Shown: positions 10,091-23,392, counted from the stretch's first letter. The stretch is DNA of 64,000 nt from Eublepharis macularius (GCF_028583425.1 NC_072791.1:31193368-31257367), one strand, 5' to 3'. The notes: generated from the letters alone by a model not told the origin. A program made the numbers and translations.

Positions 10091-12522
10091 CTGGTGCTTT
10101 GCTGCAGTCACACGCAGCTGCTCATTTTGAAATGTAATTTTCTTTGCTTATCGGATCTCATTGGGTTCTGAAGTATTTCTGGTATAGGTCAGAAATATCT
10201 TGTAAAGCAGCTTTAAAAAAATGTGTTTTAGACCAAAGAACTACTTTGGGGTGTGAGGAAGGTTGCTGGCTCAAATTCAGTTGCGATCAGTGAGAAATAA
10301 GAAAATAATATGAAATAATTTCAGTAGTATTTACTGTCAGGTTAGGATGCAGAGACTAGTTGATTAAGTGGAAATTTGCATATGGATTCCAGATGTCTAA
10401 AAGGCTACCATAAAGAACCCATTGAGGGCTGGACGAGAACCACTTGGAACAAGACAGCAAAGTAGATTTAGGATGGCTCTCGAAAGGATTTGTTTCATTT
10501 CAGCGGAGAAGTGAGGAGCCTGGGGAAGTTGTGGAGTTGTCTTTCCTAAGAGAGAGATTTTTTCACAAGGACGGTTTTAATCTAGAAAATCTTGCCATTG
10601 GAGACTAATGGTTTAGGATGATGCAGAATGTCCTTTTGTGGTCCAGAAATGGTTTTAGAGCATTTTAAGATTTTCTTGTTCAAACTCATTCTTCAGTTTA
10701 GAGTTTCAATTATTGCACCATTAGTCAGAATCCCTCCTCTTTAGTTGTTTCTGTTTTTCTGTCAAGCTGACTGCTAGTGACTATTGAAGATGACTTTTTT
10801 GCTGGCCAATCAATATGTTTAATTGAAAATGACTTCATGTTTTTGTGATAAATGAGCTTGTGTGGTTTTATGTTACGGATGGAGTGTTGCTGAAGATTGT
10901 CCGTGCATCCTTAAAAGTATCTTTTCCCTCATCCTTGTATACTTTGGAGACCAATGTGCAGGAATCTCACCGCTGGAAACAAAAATCTTAGCACATATTG
11001 AATTCTACACCTTAGAATTCTACTGCTCTTTTTCCAAACAGATATTCTGTTTATGAGTCAAGTAAAGATTAACACAGTGTCAGCATTCCAGACCCCAGAG
11101 ACATAACAAACCAGCCTGGTACCTGGGGGAGGCAGTATCACGTGATGCATAAATTCATACACAGTGAGCGATAACAGATGTGTGGTGTTTATGATCATTT
11201 GGTGTGCTCAGGATATGTGTGTGATATCGCTTCACATATCCGTATTTTTACTTGCAAGTATGTTCATTAGAGACGTCTGCTTTCCAGTGGATGATCTTCC
11301 AAATAGAACATGAGCTGCAGTAACCATAGGTGTAGCTGACCTAATAATGACAATCCAAGTTGTGCATGTGCTAAGGCATTTGAGCCCTTCCCATCCCTTT
11401 AAAGCAGCATTGAGCTTGGTGACTACAAAGAAAGGATGCCTTTCTTTTCTAATGCACGCCTTCAAAGTTCAAAGAGCAAGGTTCTCTAGTAGCCTAATTT
11501 TGTTAGCAATTTGTCATTGTGTCTGTTGTTACTGTGAAGTGAGGATTCACTGAATATGAGCTGAATCTGCTTCACCAGTCTTGGACTCTGATTTGTTGTG
11601 CAGTGTAGTAATATATGGAGAACCAGTGACCATTCTGCAGATACATCCAGAGGTTATAGCACAGGCTGCAATTATACTATTAAATCTGGCTAACTTCAGT
11701 GGTATTTCAGCTGTCTGATGTTGCGCAATAATGCACCTCCTGTAAATAATCAGGGTTCTTCCAATCCAGGCAGCTGCAGTTGGTAAAAGCCCTAATCCGA
11801 TGTACCCTTTTGAGAACTATGCTTGCTTACAACTTGGCTGTCGAAGGAAGTTACAGATAACCTGAGTACTGGAAGTACAAAGGGAAAATGCTGCCTTTCC
11901 CTCCCTCTGTGCTAAACTTGGCAAGTTCCACATTTTTCTGTTGATGTTTTCTTGGCTTAACTTTTTTGTGCCTCTAGCCTTAAGATCTGCCAGCCATCCA
12001 ACTGCAAAATCAGGATCTCATTCTGCAGCTCGCCTTGTTCTGGAATCCGGGTGGCTAAATTAGCTTGTGTAATTGAAACTGTGCACGTTTAAAAGCAAAT
12101 GTAATTATGTGAAAAGTGCTGCGTTTTGAAACTTGTACCCTCCAATCAATCAGTCGGTCGCCACGACTTATATAAGCACTCTTTATGCAAGCTTTGTAGG
12201 TGATATATATATATAAAAGTCAATAACACATTAAATTAGATGGTTGAATTGCATCATTTCATCGCACAGAAAACTACATTAATCTGTCAGGAGGTATTAT
12301 ATATTTTCCCTTCGGTTCTCAAAATGTGTAGTATCTACACATGCCTTCGTATATAGAAGTTATACATACAGTGTTGTAAAGCTGTTGTTAATAAGACAGA
12401 ACCTGGTCCTTTCTGAGCATTATGCCTTGAAAATTTGTTTTGTGTCTTCTGTATATAATACTAACATCAAGAATGCTGATGTTAGTGTGCAGTTGAACCT
12501 TGATTCCCTTGCATAGTAGATA
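10091..12522. other. unassigned intron sequence
   Basis: AT-rich. No exon or clearly recognisable repeat. A short (AT)n run is at about 12201-12216. Confidence 0.4.
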
Positions 12523-12698
12523 GCAGGTTTGCCAACTGGCCTGAAGACAAATTCCTTCCCACATAATATCATGTGTGGAAATGGGCAGTGAAAGGTTTTC
12601 ATGGCATGGAGATAGGTAACATCCCCTGGTAAATAACATTCCATTAAACTTCTGTGAAACGGAGAAGACATTCTTTTCCAGGCCAGTTGGCAACCATC
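12523..12698. mobile_element. possible hAT-type miniature element
   Basis: Inverted ends GTTTGCCAACTGGCCTG (about 12527) and CAGGCCAGTTGGCAACC (about 12678-12694) resemble the TTGCCAA-ended hAT family. Flanking 8-mers are only partly alike (AGTAGATA and AGTAGAGT). Confidence 0.5.
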
Positions 12699-12699
12699 A

Positions 12700-15064
12700 G
12701 TAGAGTTTCAAAAGAAAACCCTCCTCCTGAGCAACTAGATTAAGCAAAGCAAGTTTCTGGATGATTTTAGCCTCAGTGCCACCTTCAAATGAGATAATCC
12801 AGTGAAAACCGTTTTGCTATGATGCGTGTCACTTCCCGATTCTGAATGGGCGTTGAGTGGGGGTTGGAGCCAAACAATTTCAAAAGAGGGCGGATTCAGT
12901 AGGTTCTGTTTAGTCTGCCCCAGTTCTGCAACAGTAGCAAAAAACCACAACGTGTGGAAACTGCCCCCCCCCCGATTACAGCCAATCTTGGTGGTCCAGT
13001 ACTTATCACAGATTTGTTGTCATCCATGTTCTACTGTTCTAGAGAGAAGTAAAAAAAATTGCATGTTACCACAATGGTGCAGAGCATATCTACTTGTGTA
13101 TTGATTTGATATACGCATACACTCAAGTTTATGCTTTTGAGGCCATTTCAGCAATAATAATTCACAACGCTAGAACACAGTTCTAATCCTTGACTGCCTT
13201 TTTTGTGTGATGTGTCTGACATGAAAGGTTATGCTGGAATAAATCCTGTTAGTCTCAAAGGTGCCACTGGACTCCTGTTTAATTTTGCTACAAGAGCTTA
13301 TCTGTCCTCTTAAGCCTTCTCCCTCAAGCCTTCTGGAGGCCCTAGCCAGCCTGGAGCATGCCCAGTGGCCTCCCTCTACCCAGAAACCTCATGATGGTGT
13401 GCCTGTGAGGGACCGATAGTGCCTCCTGAGTAATTTCTGCCTGGTTACCCCCTTCCCTGTCCTCAGGGTGGAGCTTCCCAAGAGCTGTTTGTCAGACAGC
13501 TGGCTGTCAAAGGGCCAACAGTCAGTGCCTGCCTGACTCTTAAAGGGCTAGCTGCCATTGATCAACTGGCTGATGTGCTGCTCTTTATAAGGTGTCTCAG
13601 TCCACCCACTGGGCCTGGTGGCTGCCAGGCTTGAACATGTGGGGGGATGAGAAGGAGGGGGCATGGTGTTGTCTCCACCACCCCCTGATGCCTGCTTCAA
13701 GAGCCAAAGTGGTCGAATGTCATTGGGCCTATTTTTATCATAATTCCACCAGAGCAGAGAAGTCCTATAACTGCTTCCCTGATTTTGTCACATCTGTAGT
13801 TTCACATCTGGAAGAGCAGAAGTGCGACTGGGAAACTATGAACTTCCCCGTTTGTCTGTAACTGTTCCTGCTCTGCTTTTAAATCAAATACAGGCAGCAG
13901 AAGAGAATAAGCATCTGGCTCAGTGTGTCTTTTTTGGCAGCAGTGTCAGAATGAAAAGTAGCTGCCTCTCTCCGTCAGTTCTGAGTTATCCATTGTGGCA
14001 CATCTGAGTACTGAAGCGAAAAAAGAAATAGAATTCTTTTGGTATTCATTAAAATAAGACATCATCACTCTTCACTGTAATCATTGGCTGATACACACAG
14101 ATAAACTTTTTGCTTTTTCTCAATTTCGAGTCATTTGTCCAGTCTTTGTATCCAAATCTGTTCATATTAAGGGAATCTTAAACATTTTATTCACGGCATA
14201 GTACAATGATTCTTAAATATGACCCATCAGGAGGCAATCTCAGATCTTGGAGAGCATTCAGGACCTTGAAGGCAAATTGGGGGAGGCTTTGAGGCTTATA
14301 TGCAGTCCTTTCTCCTCACTTGCAGTGGTTTCTGATATCAAGAAAAGAGAATAGGTTTTCACCCAGGGGTGAAAATCCTAGTATGGCATACTGCAAATAA
14401 GAATCACTCCTAAGGAGTTTGCTGTTGGGTGCCAGGGTTTTTTGGAGTGTATCCTTGAGATCTGTTTATCATTTTTAAAACCCCCACAGATATAAAGTCC
14501 CCTTGTTGCAAGGCTGTTCATACATCTTTTAAAAACTTGTTTACTTCTTATAAGTCTGTTTGGCGTCTCAAGATATTCCCAGGGTTTCCTCATGGTTGAA
14601 CCCTCCCTTTGAGGTATACATCTTTGATGATAATGTTGTTTAGTTGCAGAGGTGATCAGAGATTAAAGATTAAGGAATTCCAGAATAGGGCACTGAGGCT
14701 TCAATTTTGGCTCAAAAGTTTGTCGATGAATCTGCAACTGTGACGATGAAAAAGAATTCATATATCATAATTTCGATTTAAATGCCACAATACAGATGAG
14801 CTATTGGAGAGAGAATACTTAAGATAAATATAGCAATACAAAACCGATATCCAATTAAAGTACAGAATACTTTGCAGGCGAATGACCATTTTGTCAGTTG
14901 GTGCTTCCCCCCAAAAGACACACGAGTTTGAAAAATGGCAAAAAAAACCTGAGAGAGACAGACAGATGACAGCATCGGATACTTTTCAAATGCCTTTGAG
15001 TGAGCTGCTGTAACACCTATTTCACTTAACAAAACAAGTACTCTGTCCTACAGTAGCTGCATTG
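12700..15064. other. mostly unassigned intron sequence
   Basis: A fragment at 13245-13290 (AAGGTGCCACTGGACTC) belongs to the same dispersed family as 7101-7261. A GC-richer stretch at 13310-13720 contains a TATAA-like motif (CTTTATAAGG) and could be an LTR remnant, but nothing supports that further. No exon seen. Confidence 0.35.
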
Positions 15065-15262
15065 TTTATTTATTATATATTAAACTCAGTTTTCCTTTTA
15101 AGTATCCAGTGCTGCATGCCTGCATGCCCTACCGCTTTATCTTCACAACAGCTCTTTGAGGTAGGTTAGTCTGAGAGAGTTACTGTCCCAAGCTCACCCA
15201 GTGGCAGAATGGAGATTTGAACTTTGGTCTCCATGGTCCAGATGTAATCCCCTATACTGTAT
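15065..15262 (-). mobile_element. tRNA-derived SINE remnant, minus strand
   Basis: Carries the complement of the GTAGTGGTTA family body (CTTTGAGGTAGGTTAGTCTG, CAGTGGCAGAATGGAGATTT), diverged near the head. Confidence 0.5.
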
Positions 15263-15667
15263 TATCATGGACTTTTTGAGAACATTCATTCTTCCTTAGT
15301 CGTAATAGCATACTGGCATGCACGTTTTACTGAATGTACTAAGACTTGACTCCCTAGTTATTGGGTTTTACTTATTACAACAGACAGCTTAGGGATAGAA
15401 ATGGTTGTGTGAGCTATTGATGGGGAAAGGAGCAGAAAAGTGAGCCAGCTTTTAGACTGAGTTGTGGAAACGGTGTATGTGCATGGGATCTGAGAACAAT
15501 GTATATGAATGGCATACGCACATGGTGTGTGTGATATGAATGGGTACAGAGAAGATACTTGCAAACAAATATCTATGAAAGTTTGCAAGATTCCAATGGC
15601 ACCAATACAGTAGGACCAGATAGAATGTTCACTGCTAAACCAGAGAGGCTTCTGACTTATAAGTGGA
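15263..15667. other. unassigned intron sequence
   Basis: No exon or recognised repeat seen. Confidence 0.4.
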
Positions 15668-16300
15668 ATTTATTTTTTATTTCATTTATGTCATTTATAG
15701 TCCACCTTTCTCACTGAGACGCAAGGTGGATTACACAGTGTGAGATTAGTACAGTCGGTATCAAGGACCTTTCCATAAACAATGCCATAGGGTAAATAAA
15801 TACAAGTTTACAAGACCTAGCATTAACAAGAATCCAGTGCAGAGTTGAAGAAATGCTGAAACAGAACATAAGCAATTCTAGGACTAACATTAGACAACAT
15901 GAAGCACAGGTAGCACATAGGAGCACATACTTAAAGCAACAGATAAGTACGTAAGGCAACATAGTGGTAAAGTCTATGGGCCCTAACTCATTAGCGAAGC
16001 ATCTGAGACCCCTCCCTACAATACCGCCCTCCTATCTGAGTAAAAAGCCTTTTTGAATAATTTGGTTTTGCATCATTTGTGGAAAACCAGGAGCATGGGG
16101 ACTCCTCTGACCTCCTCAGGCATGCTGTTCCACAGGTTAGGGGCCACCACAGAGAAAGCCCATGTATGGGCTGCAGTTGATTTCGCCCATGTGCATGATG
16201 GCACCTGCAGGAGGGGTGCAGATGAGCGAAGCTGCCATGGAGGAACATAGGGAGGGAGGCAGTCCCAAATTCTATTCTCAATGGGCGATATAAATTGTAT
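15668..16300 (-). mobile_element. L2-like LINE 3' region, minus strand
   Basis: The + strand starts with an AT-rich tail and CATTTATAGTCCACCTTTCT, also seen at 63752 (same orientation) and, as complement, at 61115-61178. It continues with a 3' body containing CTCCTCAGGCATGCTGTTCC and CAGATGAGCGAAGCTGCCAT, also present at 36455-36722. The family name is uncertain. Confidence 0.6.
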
Positions 16301-19300
16301 CCAAGAGTTACTGTCACACTACTTGGCAGAGGCTTCCTTGAACCCTCAAGCAGACATTAAATCTGTCACAAACACTTATCTTATTTACACAGGGATTGAA
16401 AATATGTCATTTAGACTATTCACCTAGATTGAAGAGTAATTGCCTTTCACGCACACACTAAGATAACTTCAGCTGAGAAGTACGCAGATGGATTATCACA
16501 TGTCTCACTGCTTTTCTTCTCATACAAGCACACCTGCTTCCCAATGTGGTATAAAAATGTGTTGCTGAAATGATAGTTGGTGCTCCGGAGATGACGGATA
16601 ATGAGGTGCATAATTGACATGACTCACTTAATGTGGGCAGACCAGAGACCCCTGGAGCAGTGCTCTTTTTTTTCTGCCTGTGGCACACTACCATGCACGT
16701 GAGGTGGGTTAATCAGTAAGGGGGTTGATGTGTGTAGATATAGGAAAGATTTTGTCTTTTTAGGCCCCTTTGTGTCTGCAGTTGTGTGTTGCTGTTTCAT
16801 TTAGTCTGAATCTACATAGGCAGCCACCTTAGGAACAAAGTGATAGACTACTGAGAAGGAAGACTATACCACTTAAAACTACAAGCAAGAGTACTTCTTT
16901 GGAATGTTCCCTGCACACAAAAAGTCACTGCACAGAGAAAACCAGCACAGTGGGGAGAAAAACGGTGGCCCAACCTTTTGCCTCCTGTGTTGGTTTTCTA
17001 CGAGCAGAGAGGGTTTTTTAAAAAAGATTTAGGGGAGCATTCAGAAATGTAATGCTCTTTCTGCAGTCTGCAGTACACAACCAATTGAGTTGTAAACTAA
17101 TGCTTCAATTTAAACATATTTTCCAGGAAGTAAGTTTATTGAACTCAGTGAGGGCTAGTTGAGTAAACAAGTCTAGAATTTGGACACAGAACTTGGATGA
17201 GTTTCACAGAGAAATCAGTTTTTTCTGATCACTTTTATAGACTACTTTACGTTTCTGTCATATATTGCCCCACCCCCACCTCACATTAATATCAGGGAAT
17301 TCCTGCCTACTCCACAAAACACATTCAAAGTTCTAATCAACTGGAAAGTATTTAAAAGTACAGATTACCAAAATCCATAGATACGGTCAGTAACATATTA
17401 GTATCTTCATCTATGGACTTTGGTAGTTTCAAGTGAAAGGATTTCTGTCTCAGGCCTGGTCTGTGCATGCAGCAGAATGAGGTGATAGGATCCTGAGGCA
17501 GTAAAATAAACTTCACCACATCAGACTGTAGGTGTGGTGGCAGGTTCCATTTTTAATGCTTTCTCATGTAGAAATTCAAAAGTATATAAGACGGGGCATT
17601 GTAGAGGGAAAAAAGGTTCTCACACTGTGTATGATGTTCTGGTTTCCCACTTATTAAGGTGGGGGAACTTAAAAAAATGTAAACCTTCCCCCTGCAGTCT
17701 GAAGCGTACACCAAAAAAGTCTTTTTGGTGTAAGAAGCTGAATGAAAACTAGTCCAATATCAGTTTGGCAAGTCTTTACAAGACAAACATAAATGGGAAA
17801 ATCTGTGACAGACCTATATTTAGCCACATCTTTCATTAGAGGGCATGGCTTTGTTGCCTTCTAATCCAGCAGGCTAAAGGCAGCATCTACGTTCAGTAGT
17901 CGAAAAAGAAAAGAGCAATTACACATTGTGTGAGTCATCATACTTTGTGAGAGCAACAGATTTCCCCCATATTTCCCCCATATTTCCTAATAATATCAGA
18001 TGTTCAGTTCTGTTTTAAGAAGCTTGTTTCTTAAACAGTCTTTTCCCTTGTGAAAATATTAAAGGGAACGTTTTCATGTTTGCAGTATAAAACACAGTAT
18101 TTTGAGGTAACTTGGAAACTGTTCAAGGTCTTACGCAGGTTGCACGGAATTCTAATTGCCCTCAGTTCCAGCACCTCTTCAAGTTAGTTTGGTGCCATTT
18201 TACTGTGTTCTGTACTTCACCTCACCAAAACCGCCACTGAACCCATCATGCTCGGTCCTCCATTTCTTAGAATATTACACTATGAAACTTTGAACTATTT
18301 AATGTTTGGTATCTTCTCCCTCCCTCATGATTAGTTTGGTTGCCATTTTCCTGGTTTTTACACTTCACCTCACCACCACCACGCTCCACAGTTTCTATCA
18401 TACTCTTTACAGAGTTCTTTTCTAAGAATGTTATTCTGGTAGACCTTGAGCTAATTCATGTTTTCTGTCCTGCCGTTGCTTTGGCTGCAGGTGCTGGTTC
18501 CTTGGTTTTCTAATTCAGTCAACAGTAATATAGCCTATCTGCAATCCTAAGTAGCGTGACACCTTTCTAAGTCCACTGTCTTCAGGAACTATAGGAAACT
18601 AAGCTATGCCTCTAATCCCTAGTTCAGTCACTGCTGTGAACTGAGGCTTGGATTCAATTGTGAAGCTAGGAAGGAGAATATCACGAGACCGTATCATACA
18701 TTTCTGTAACTACAGGCTAGTGGAGAAGAGAGTAAAATTTTCAATAGCAGTTATGTGTTTGGCATCACGTCTTATTCCATGCTGAGGATACAATCCTATG
18801 TGCACTTGCTTAGGAGTAGACCCCATTGATATCACTTAGACTTCCTAGTAAGCATGCTGCCACAAACCCACATCCAACTCAGGCTTAGGCTGACCTTCCC
18901 CTACCTTGAGGTAAAACACTTGGAATAACACTAGGTTGCTGGCTTCGTTCAGAGGTTGACATTGCTTCACAGATGTTACACTTTATATACTCAAACACAA
19001 ACAGAGCACCACTTTCCCTCCTCTCCAGACTTAAGGGTGCTCCACTGAGACAAACCCTTGCTAGATACTGGGCAGGTGTTATAGTTATGAGCTATAACCC
19101 TGTTCCTGGCACTGAAGGGGAGACTCCTCTCTACCCACTTCCTTGGCCCTCTATAATTCCCAGATCTCTCAAGTCTAAGCAGGAGTTAGTGCTGGTTTTT
19201 CCCACTTTAGTCCGAGGACTAACAGTGCTTCACAAACATTATTTCCTCTCGCAGAGGATTCTCTGGCTGACCCTCTCTGGTCCAAAGCCAGGCTCCAACT

Positions 19301-20493
19301 TCCCTTCACTCTCTTGTTTACTCTCCAACTCCGAACTGCAAGCTTCCCCAACATTCCATCCCCAACTGCCATTTCAGGCTAGCCCCATGGGGTGGGGGGA
19401 AGGAAACATGTCAATCATAGCTCACTGACTGGAAATCTCAGCATCTGAAGCTGAGTCCGTCACACATGCATAGGATCAGGCTGCATTTTGAGTAAAATGG
19501 TCATTATTGCATGGCAACTCACATCAAGCAAGTACATTCTTACATTTACCAGATAGTACTTTACTATTTAGTAGCCAAGGGGCCTTGGAGGTGTGTTATC
19601 CTCTATCCTTCCTAATGGCTGTATTGTTATCACTGCCAGCCTGACTCATATCAAAGTGGGATCCATAACAATATGGATCATTGGTGCTCAAGTACTGCAG
19701 CAAGCTGTACTTTTAACCATTGAAATATTGTGGAAATTTCTTTTAGAACAATAATATTGACTAACAATGATTAGAATGATTTGGATGAGTTATTTCTGGC
19801 TTCTCTTTAGCCTTCTGAAGCAAATGAGCTACTGCAAAAAATAAATTGAAATATGCTTTTATGGGCAAGCAGATTTATTGTTAGAATTTGCAAAAACATC
19901 CAATTAGATGAGTAAAGACTGGTGTAGATATAACACTGCTGATCTTAAAACAATGGTTAAGAGTGTGGGAGCTGACCATAGGCTCACATACTCCCTCCCC
20001 TTCCTATCTCCCCTCTTCATTATGAATTCCCCATTTGTGATGGTTCAAGGTTACATTTGTAGTGATGCACGCCATGTTTAACACTAGCCAAGGTGCTCAG
20101 TCAAGACGTGAAACTGAGATTCAAAGGAAGTTTGCAACCCCTGGTTAAGCTGGCATCTGTTTAGTGCAGGCATGCATCACTTGTGATTGACCAACCTGAA
20201 CATAGTCCACCAATCATATATGGACTTGGTAATCATCCTGTTCGTGAACGGGAGACTGTGGAGCACCTGGCAGGCCACAGTACAAGGCTGGAGGGCTAGC
20301 TTCATATAGCTTGGTGAGTTACAAGATACGTGGTCCTATTTTAGTGGTTAACATGTAACCCTGAAGTCATCTAGGGAAAGGAGGGCTTTTTGGTGGAAAA
20401 TTTGGGGCTGCTCAGTGGTATGGGATGGTAATTTGTCTGCACAGTGCACACTGCTACAGCAAACTTGTGCATTGTTCTTCTGTATGTGTACAT
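16301..20493. other. unassigned intron sequence
   Basis: No exon found. The open frame at 18973-19428 (+) lies in a moderately GC-rich stretch without recognisable domains and may be a decayed LTR or DNA element. The stretch at 20040-20290 also reads like an old repeat but could not be assigned. Confidence 0.35.
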
Positions 20494-21905
20494 GTTTTTT
20501 TTTATTTTTTTTTCATAACTACAAAACACTACACAACACTACACAAGACTATCACAAGGAAAGGGGAGAGGGAAGGGACAAAGGGGGGTGGAAAAAGAAA
20601 AAAAGAAAAAGGGGGGGGAATGAACTACAAACACTAAACACTACACTTCAATGTTTCCCTTCATACTGTCATAATACAAAAATAGCTCCATAGGATAATG
20701 ATGGAGTGGTTAATCATACAGAGAGTAAACATTTCAAATTCTGATTAAACTTTCCTCCCCCTTCTAGGTCCCGGACGCAGTTCTCTCTGTGCAACCGCTG
20801 TTGCGGTGCTCTCCTCCTCCTCCCCCCCCTCCGGCTCCTCCTTTTCTTCGTTCTCGGTGCAGCAGAGTTCTGGATTTTTATTCTCAAAATCCTTTAGTTG
20901 ATCTTCTGATAATATCTTATAGGCCTGATCTTTATATCTGAACCATATTCCTTCCGGGAATAACCATTTGTACTTTATTCCATGGTCCCTCAGAAGAGCT
21001 GCAAACTTTTTATATTTAAAACGCCGTTTCCGGACTAGAAATGGAACGTCCTTCAAAATCTTGACTTTCAAACCCATAAAGTCCAAATCCGCATTGTATG
21101 AATTATATAGGATGGTGTCCCGAATCTTTTTAGATGAAAAGTCAATAATGATCTCACGAGGCAACTGTTGCTTTGTTGCATATTTTGAAGAAGCCCGACG
21201 GACCTCCAAAATGGCGCTTTTAACCTCTTCTTTAGTCGTCCTCGCGGGTATCGCCAATAGTTCCGAGACCACCTCCCACAGATCCTCTTTTTCCTCCTCT
21301 TTCACGTTTTGGAGACGCAAAATTGTCTGCGTTCGTTCCATCTGTAGCCCGATCAGCTGGTTCTCAACCAGCTTCAGCTCCTTTTTTGTAGCCTTCACAA
21401 GTGACGCACTTTCCAGAGCAGACTTCTCTGCCCCCCCCCCCCGCTGCTGCCTTAATGGTTTTCACTTCGCTTTCAATTAAGCCCACCCTTTGATCAGTTT
21501 CGTTCAGCTTGTCAACAAAGGGTTTTATGGCTTCCACCACTGCCCTGCGCACCAACTCTTCGAGCGACTCCCCCTTCAAGGTAGCCGAGATTGACTTACC
21601 GAGAGCGGGACTTTGCTTCTTTGCTGCCATTTTGGGGGGGGGGGGGCGCCAACAAAATTCTGGAACTCAACGAAGGGGAAGAACGAGTCTTCTTCAGATC
21701 AACCTCTCCTTCACAAACGCTTGTAGAACAGAAGGGATTCGCTTGTTTACGGGCTTCCGCCTGTTTCTTTTATTTGCCGTTTCTCATTGCCCGGCGGCAC
21801 TCGAGGCGCCGCGCACGTCTGCCGGCCTCCATAGGGACAAACGGGCAATTCCCCCCCCCGCATTGATTTCGGGGACCCCTGGAAGTCTTGGGGGGTGGCA
21901 GAACA
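20494..21905 (-). mobile_element. ORF1-only L1 element (5' UTR + ORF1 + short 3' UTR + poly-A)
   Basis: On the minus strand, a GC-rich leader (about 21905-21631) leads into an L1 ORF1 (21630-20745). Then a pyrimidine-rich 3' UTR of about 230 bases ends in an A tract (T9-A-T9 on the + strand at 20496-20514). No ORF2 sequence is present between ORF1 and the tail, although L1 ORF2 follows ORF1 directly in ordinary L1s. The 3' UTR is unlike those of the L1 copies at 1899 and 59174. The 5' boundary is approximate and no target duplication was found. Confidence 0.75.
20745..21630 (-). pseudogene. L1 ORF1 protein (RNA-binding), one frameshift
   Basis: L1 ORF1p is an RNA-binding chaperone that trimerises through a coiled coil and packages L1 RNA. 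The ATG at 21630 (MAAKKQSPALGK) has a strong context (AAAATGG). The N-terminal part contains heptad-like EEL/VEAIKPFVDKLNETDQRV, and the frame is lost at a poly-C run (about 21431-21442). The frame resumes with KKELKLVENQLIGL, then the RNA-recognition domain (LPREIIIDFSSKKIRDTILY) and the C-terminal domain (RRRFKYKKFAALLRDHGIKY, then WLFPEG). The tail is acidic and ends RRGRKV. Total length is about 295 codons, in the normal range for ORF1. Apart from the homopolymer frameshift it is open, so the copy is not very old. Confidence 0.88.
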
Positions 21906-22612
21906 GGTGGGGGAAAGCCATCATCAACACATCAACATCACTTTCAGCTAACAGCCAGAGGTGACATGTCCTAGAATTTTGCCAGTCTCTATTGAGAGCT
22001 GTCATGTTGATGACATCACTTCCCCATTTTAGCTGAATGTGATGTTGATGCACCAATGGCATCTCCCCTTCCTGCTGCTCATTCAACCAGTGGCAGGAGC
22101 TGGGCGGAAGCAGCAGGGATTGCCTGTCATAGCAAGTAAATTGCCAGTCCTGTGGTTAAGAAAGTCATATGGACTGTTTTCTAGCATCGCCATCCTTATC
22201 ATGTCATCAGTAACTTTGCTTGTCTTTTATGGAATGGGATATTCATTTCCTTCACCTCTGCAATGTTGGTGAACTTTTTGTGAAGAGTTGCTGTTGAATA
22301 AGCAGAGACTGTCTTTGTCCAGGGGAGGAGAAATGGGTATGCTTAATCGCAGTCTGGGGGTTAGCCTTGGCTACTTAATTTTTACCAATATCAATGGGGG
22401 CCCTGGATTTTTCTCCAGCCTACAGAGATTAGTTCCCTTGCAGGAAATGGTAGCTTTGGGCTCTATGGCGTCACTTCCTCACTGCGCTTTCTCCCCCTCT
22501 CCAAACTCAACTCTCTGGAGGCAAAATAGCCAGGAATTTCTTAAGCTGGAGTTGCCAATCCTACTTTACCTTTCATGTTGGCATTTGTTCCTTTTAAAAA
22601 TATTAGCGAATG
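21906..22612. other. unassigned intron sequence with a short inverted repeat
   Basis: CATCAACATCACTTTCAGCT at about 21930 and AGCTGAATGTGATGTTGATG at about 22031 form inverted arms of a small possible miniature element. The rest is unassigned. Confidence 0.4.
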
Positions 22613-22625
22613 CTACTTTTGATGG

Positions 22626-22811
22626 TTGTTGTGGGTTTTCCGGGCTGTATTGCCGTGGTCTTGGCATTGTAGTTCCTGAAGTTTCGCCAGCAGCTGTGGC
22701 TGGCATCTTCAGAGGTGTAGCACCAAAAGACAGAGATCTCTCAGTGTCACAGTGTGGAAAAGATGTAGGTTATTTGTATCTACTCAGGAGGGGTGGCCTT
22801 CGACAATACAT
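22626..22811 (-). mobile_element. Penelope-like mini element with 13-bp target duplication
   Basis: Flanked by perfect duplications CTACTTTTGATGG at 22613-22625 and 22812-22824. The sequence (GTTGTGGGTTTTCCGGGCTG, then GGCATCTTCAGAGGTGTAGC) is a repeat I associate with the terminal repeats of squamate Penelope-like elements. It ends with CCTTCGACAAT, the complement of the ATTGTCGAAGG that starts the copy at 23310. The hammerhead core at 22675-22715 is damaged (TTC instead of GTC at the cleavage position). Confidence 0.65.
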
Positions 22812-23392
22812 CTACTTTTGATGGCTTGAATTTTTGAACTGCGCAATTGTCCTATTGGAACTGCACATTCTCTCCCCCTTCCCCCACCGAACTGTGCATT
22901 TTGTGTCTGGTGGCACATTTTAAAAGGCCATTGGAGAGGTGGTTCTTATTGAAGAAGGAATGAGGAAAGAAGGGCATACACAGCCTGCAATACTCTCCTG
23001 ATCTTTTAAGTTTTGATTTACTATAGAAAAATATTACTGCATTTGATAGCTGTTATGAGCGTTTCTGGTTATTTTTCTTTTGCATTTTCTTCAAGAAGCT
23101 CAAAGAAGCACACATGATCCTCCTTTGTCCGTTTTATTCTTAAGACCATCTTGTGCTACGGGTTAGACAGAAAACAAGTCACAGACTCAGTGCTCAAGGA
23201 TCACCCCAGTAAGCTTTGTAGCAGACCAGGCTCCCCAGCCACAGCCTGATCATCTAACTGCTGTGCCACACAGGCTTGCTGCCATCATTTAAAAACATTA
23301 TTAGGACTTATTGTCGAAGGCTTTCACGGCCGGAGAACGATGGCTGTTGTGGGTTTTCCGGGCTGTATTGCCGTGGTCTTGGCATTGTAGTT

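Noticed and set aside
13310..13720. GC-richer stretch with a TATAA-like box, considered as a solo LTR
   Set aside because: No TG...CA ends, no short target duplication and no second copy in the window.
18973..19428. 151-codon + strand frame, considered as an exon or element gene
   Set aside because: No recognisable domain, no splice context, and an overlapping minus-strand frame; most likely chance in an old repeat.
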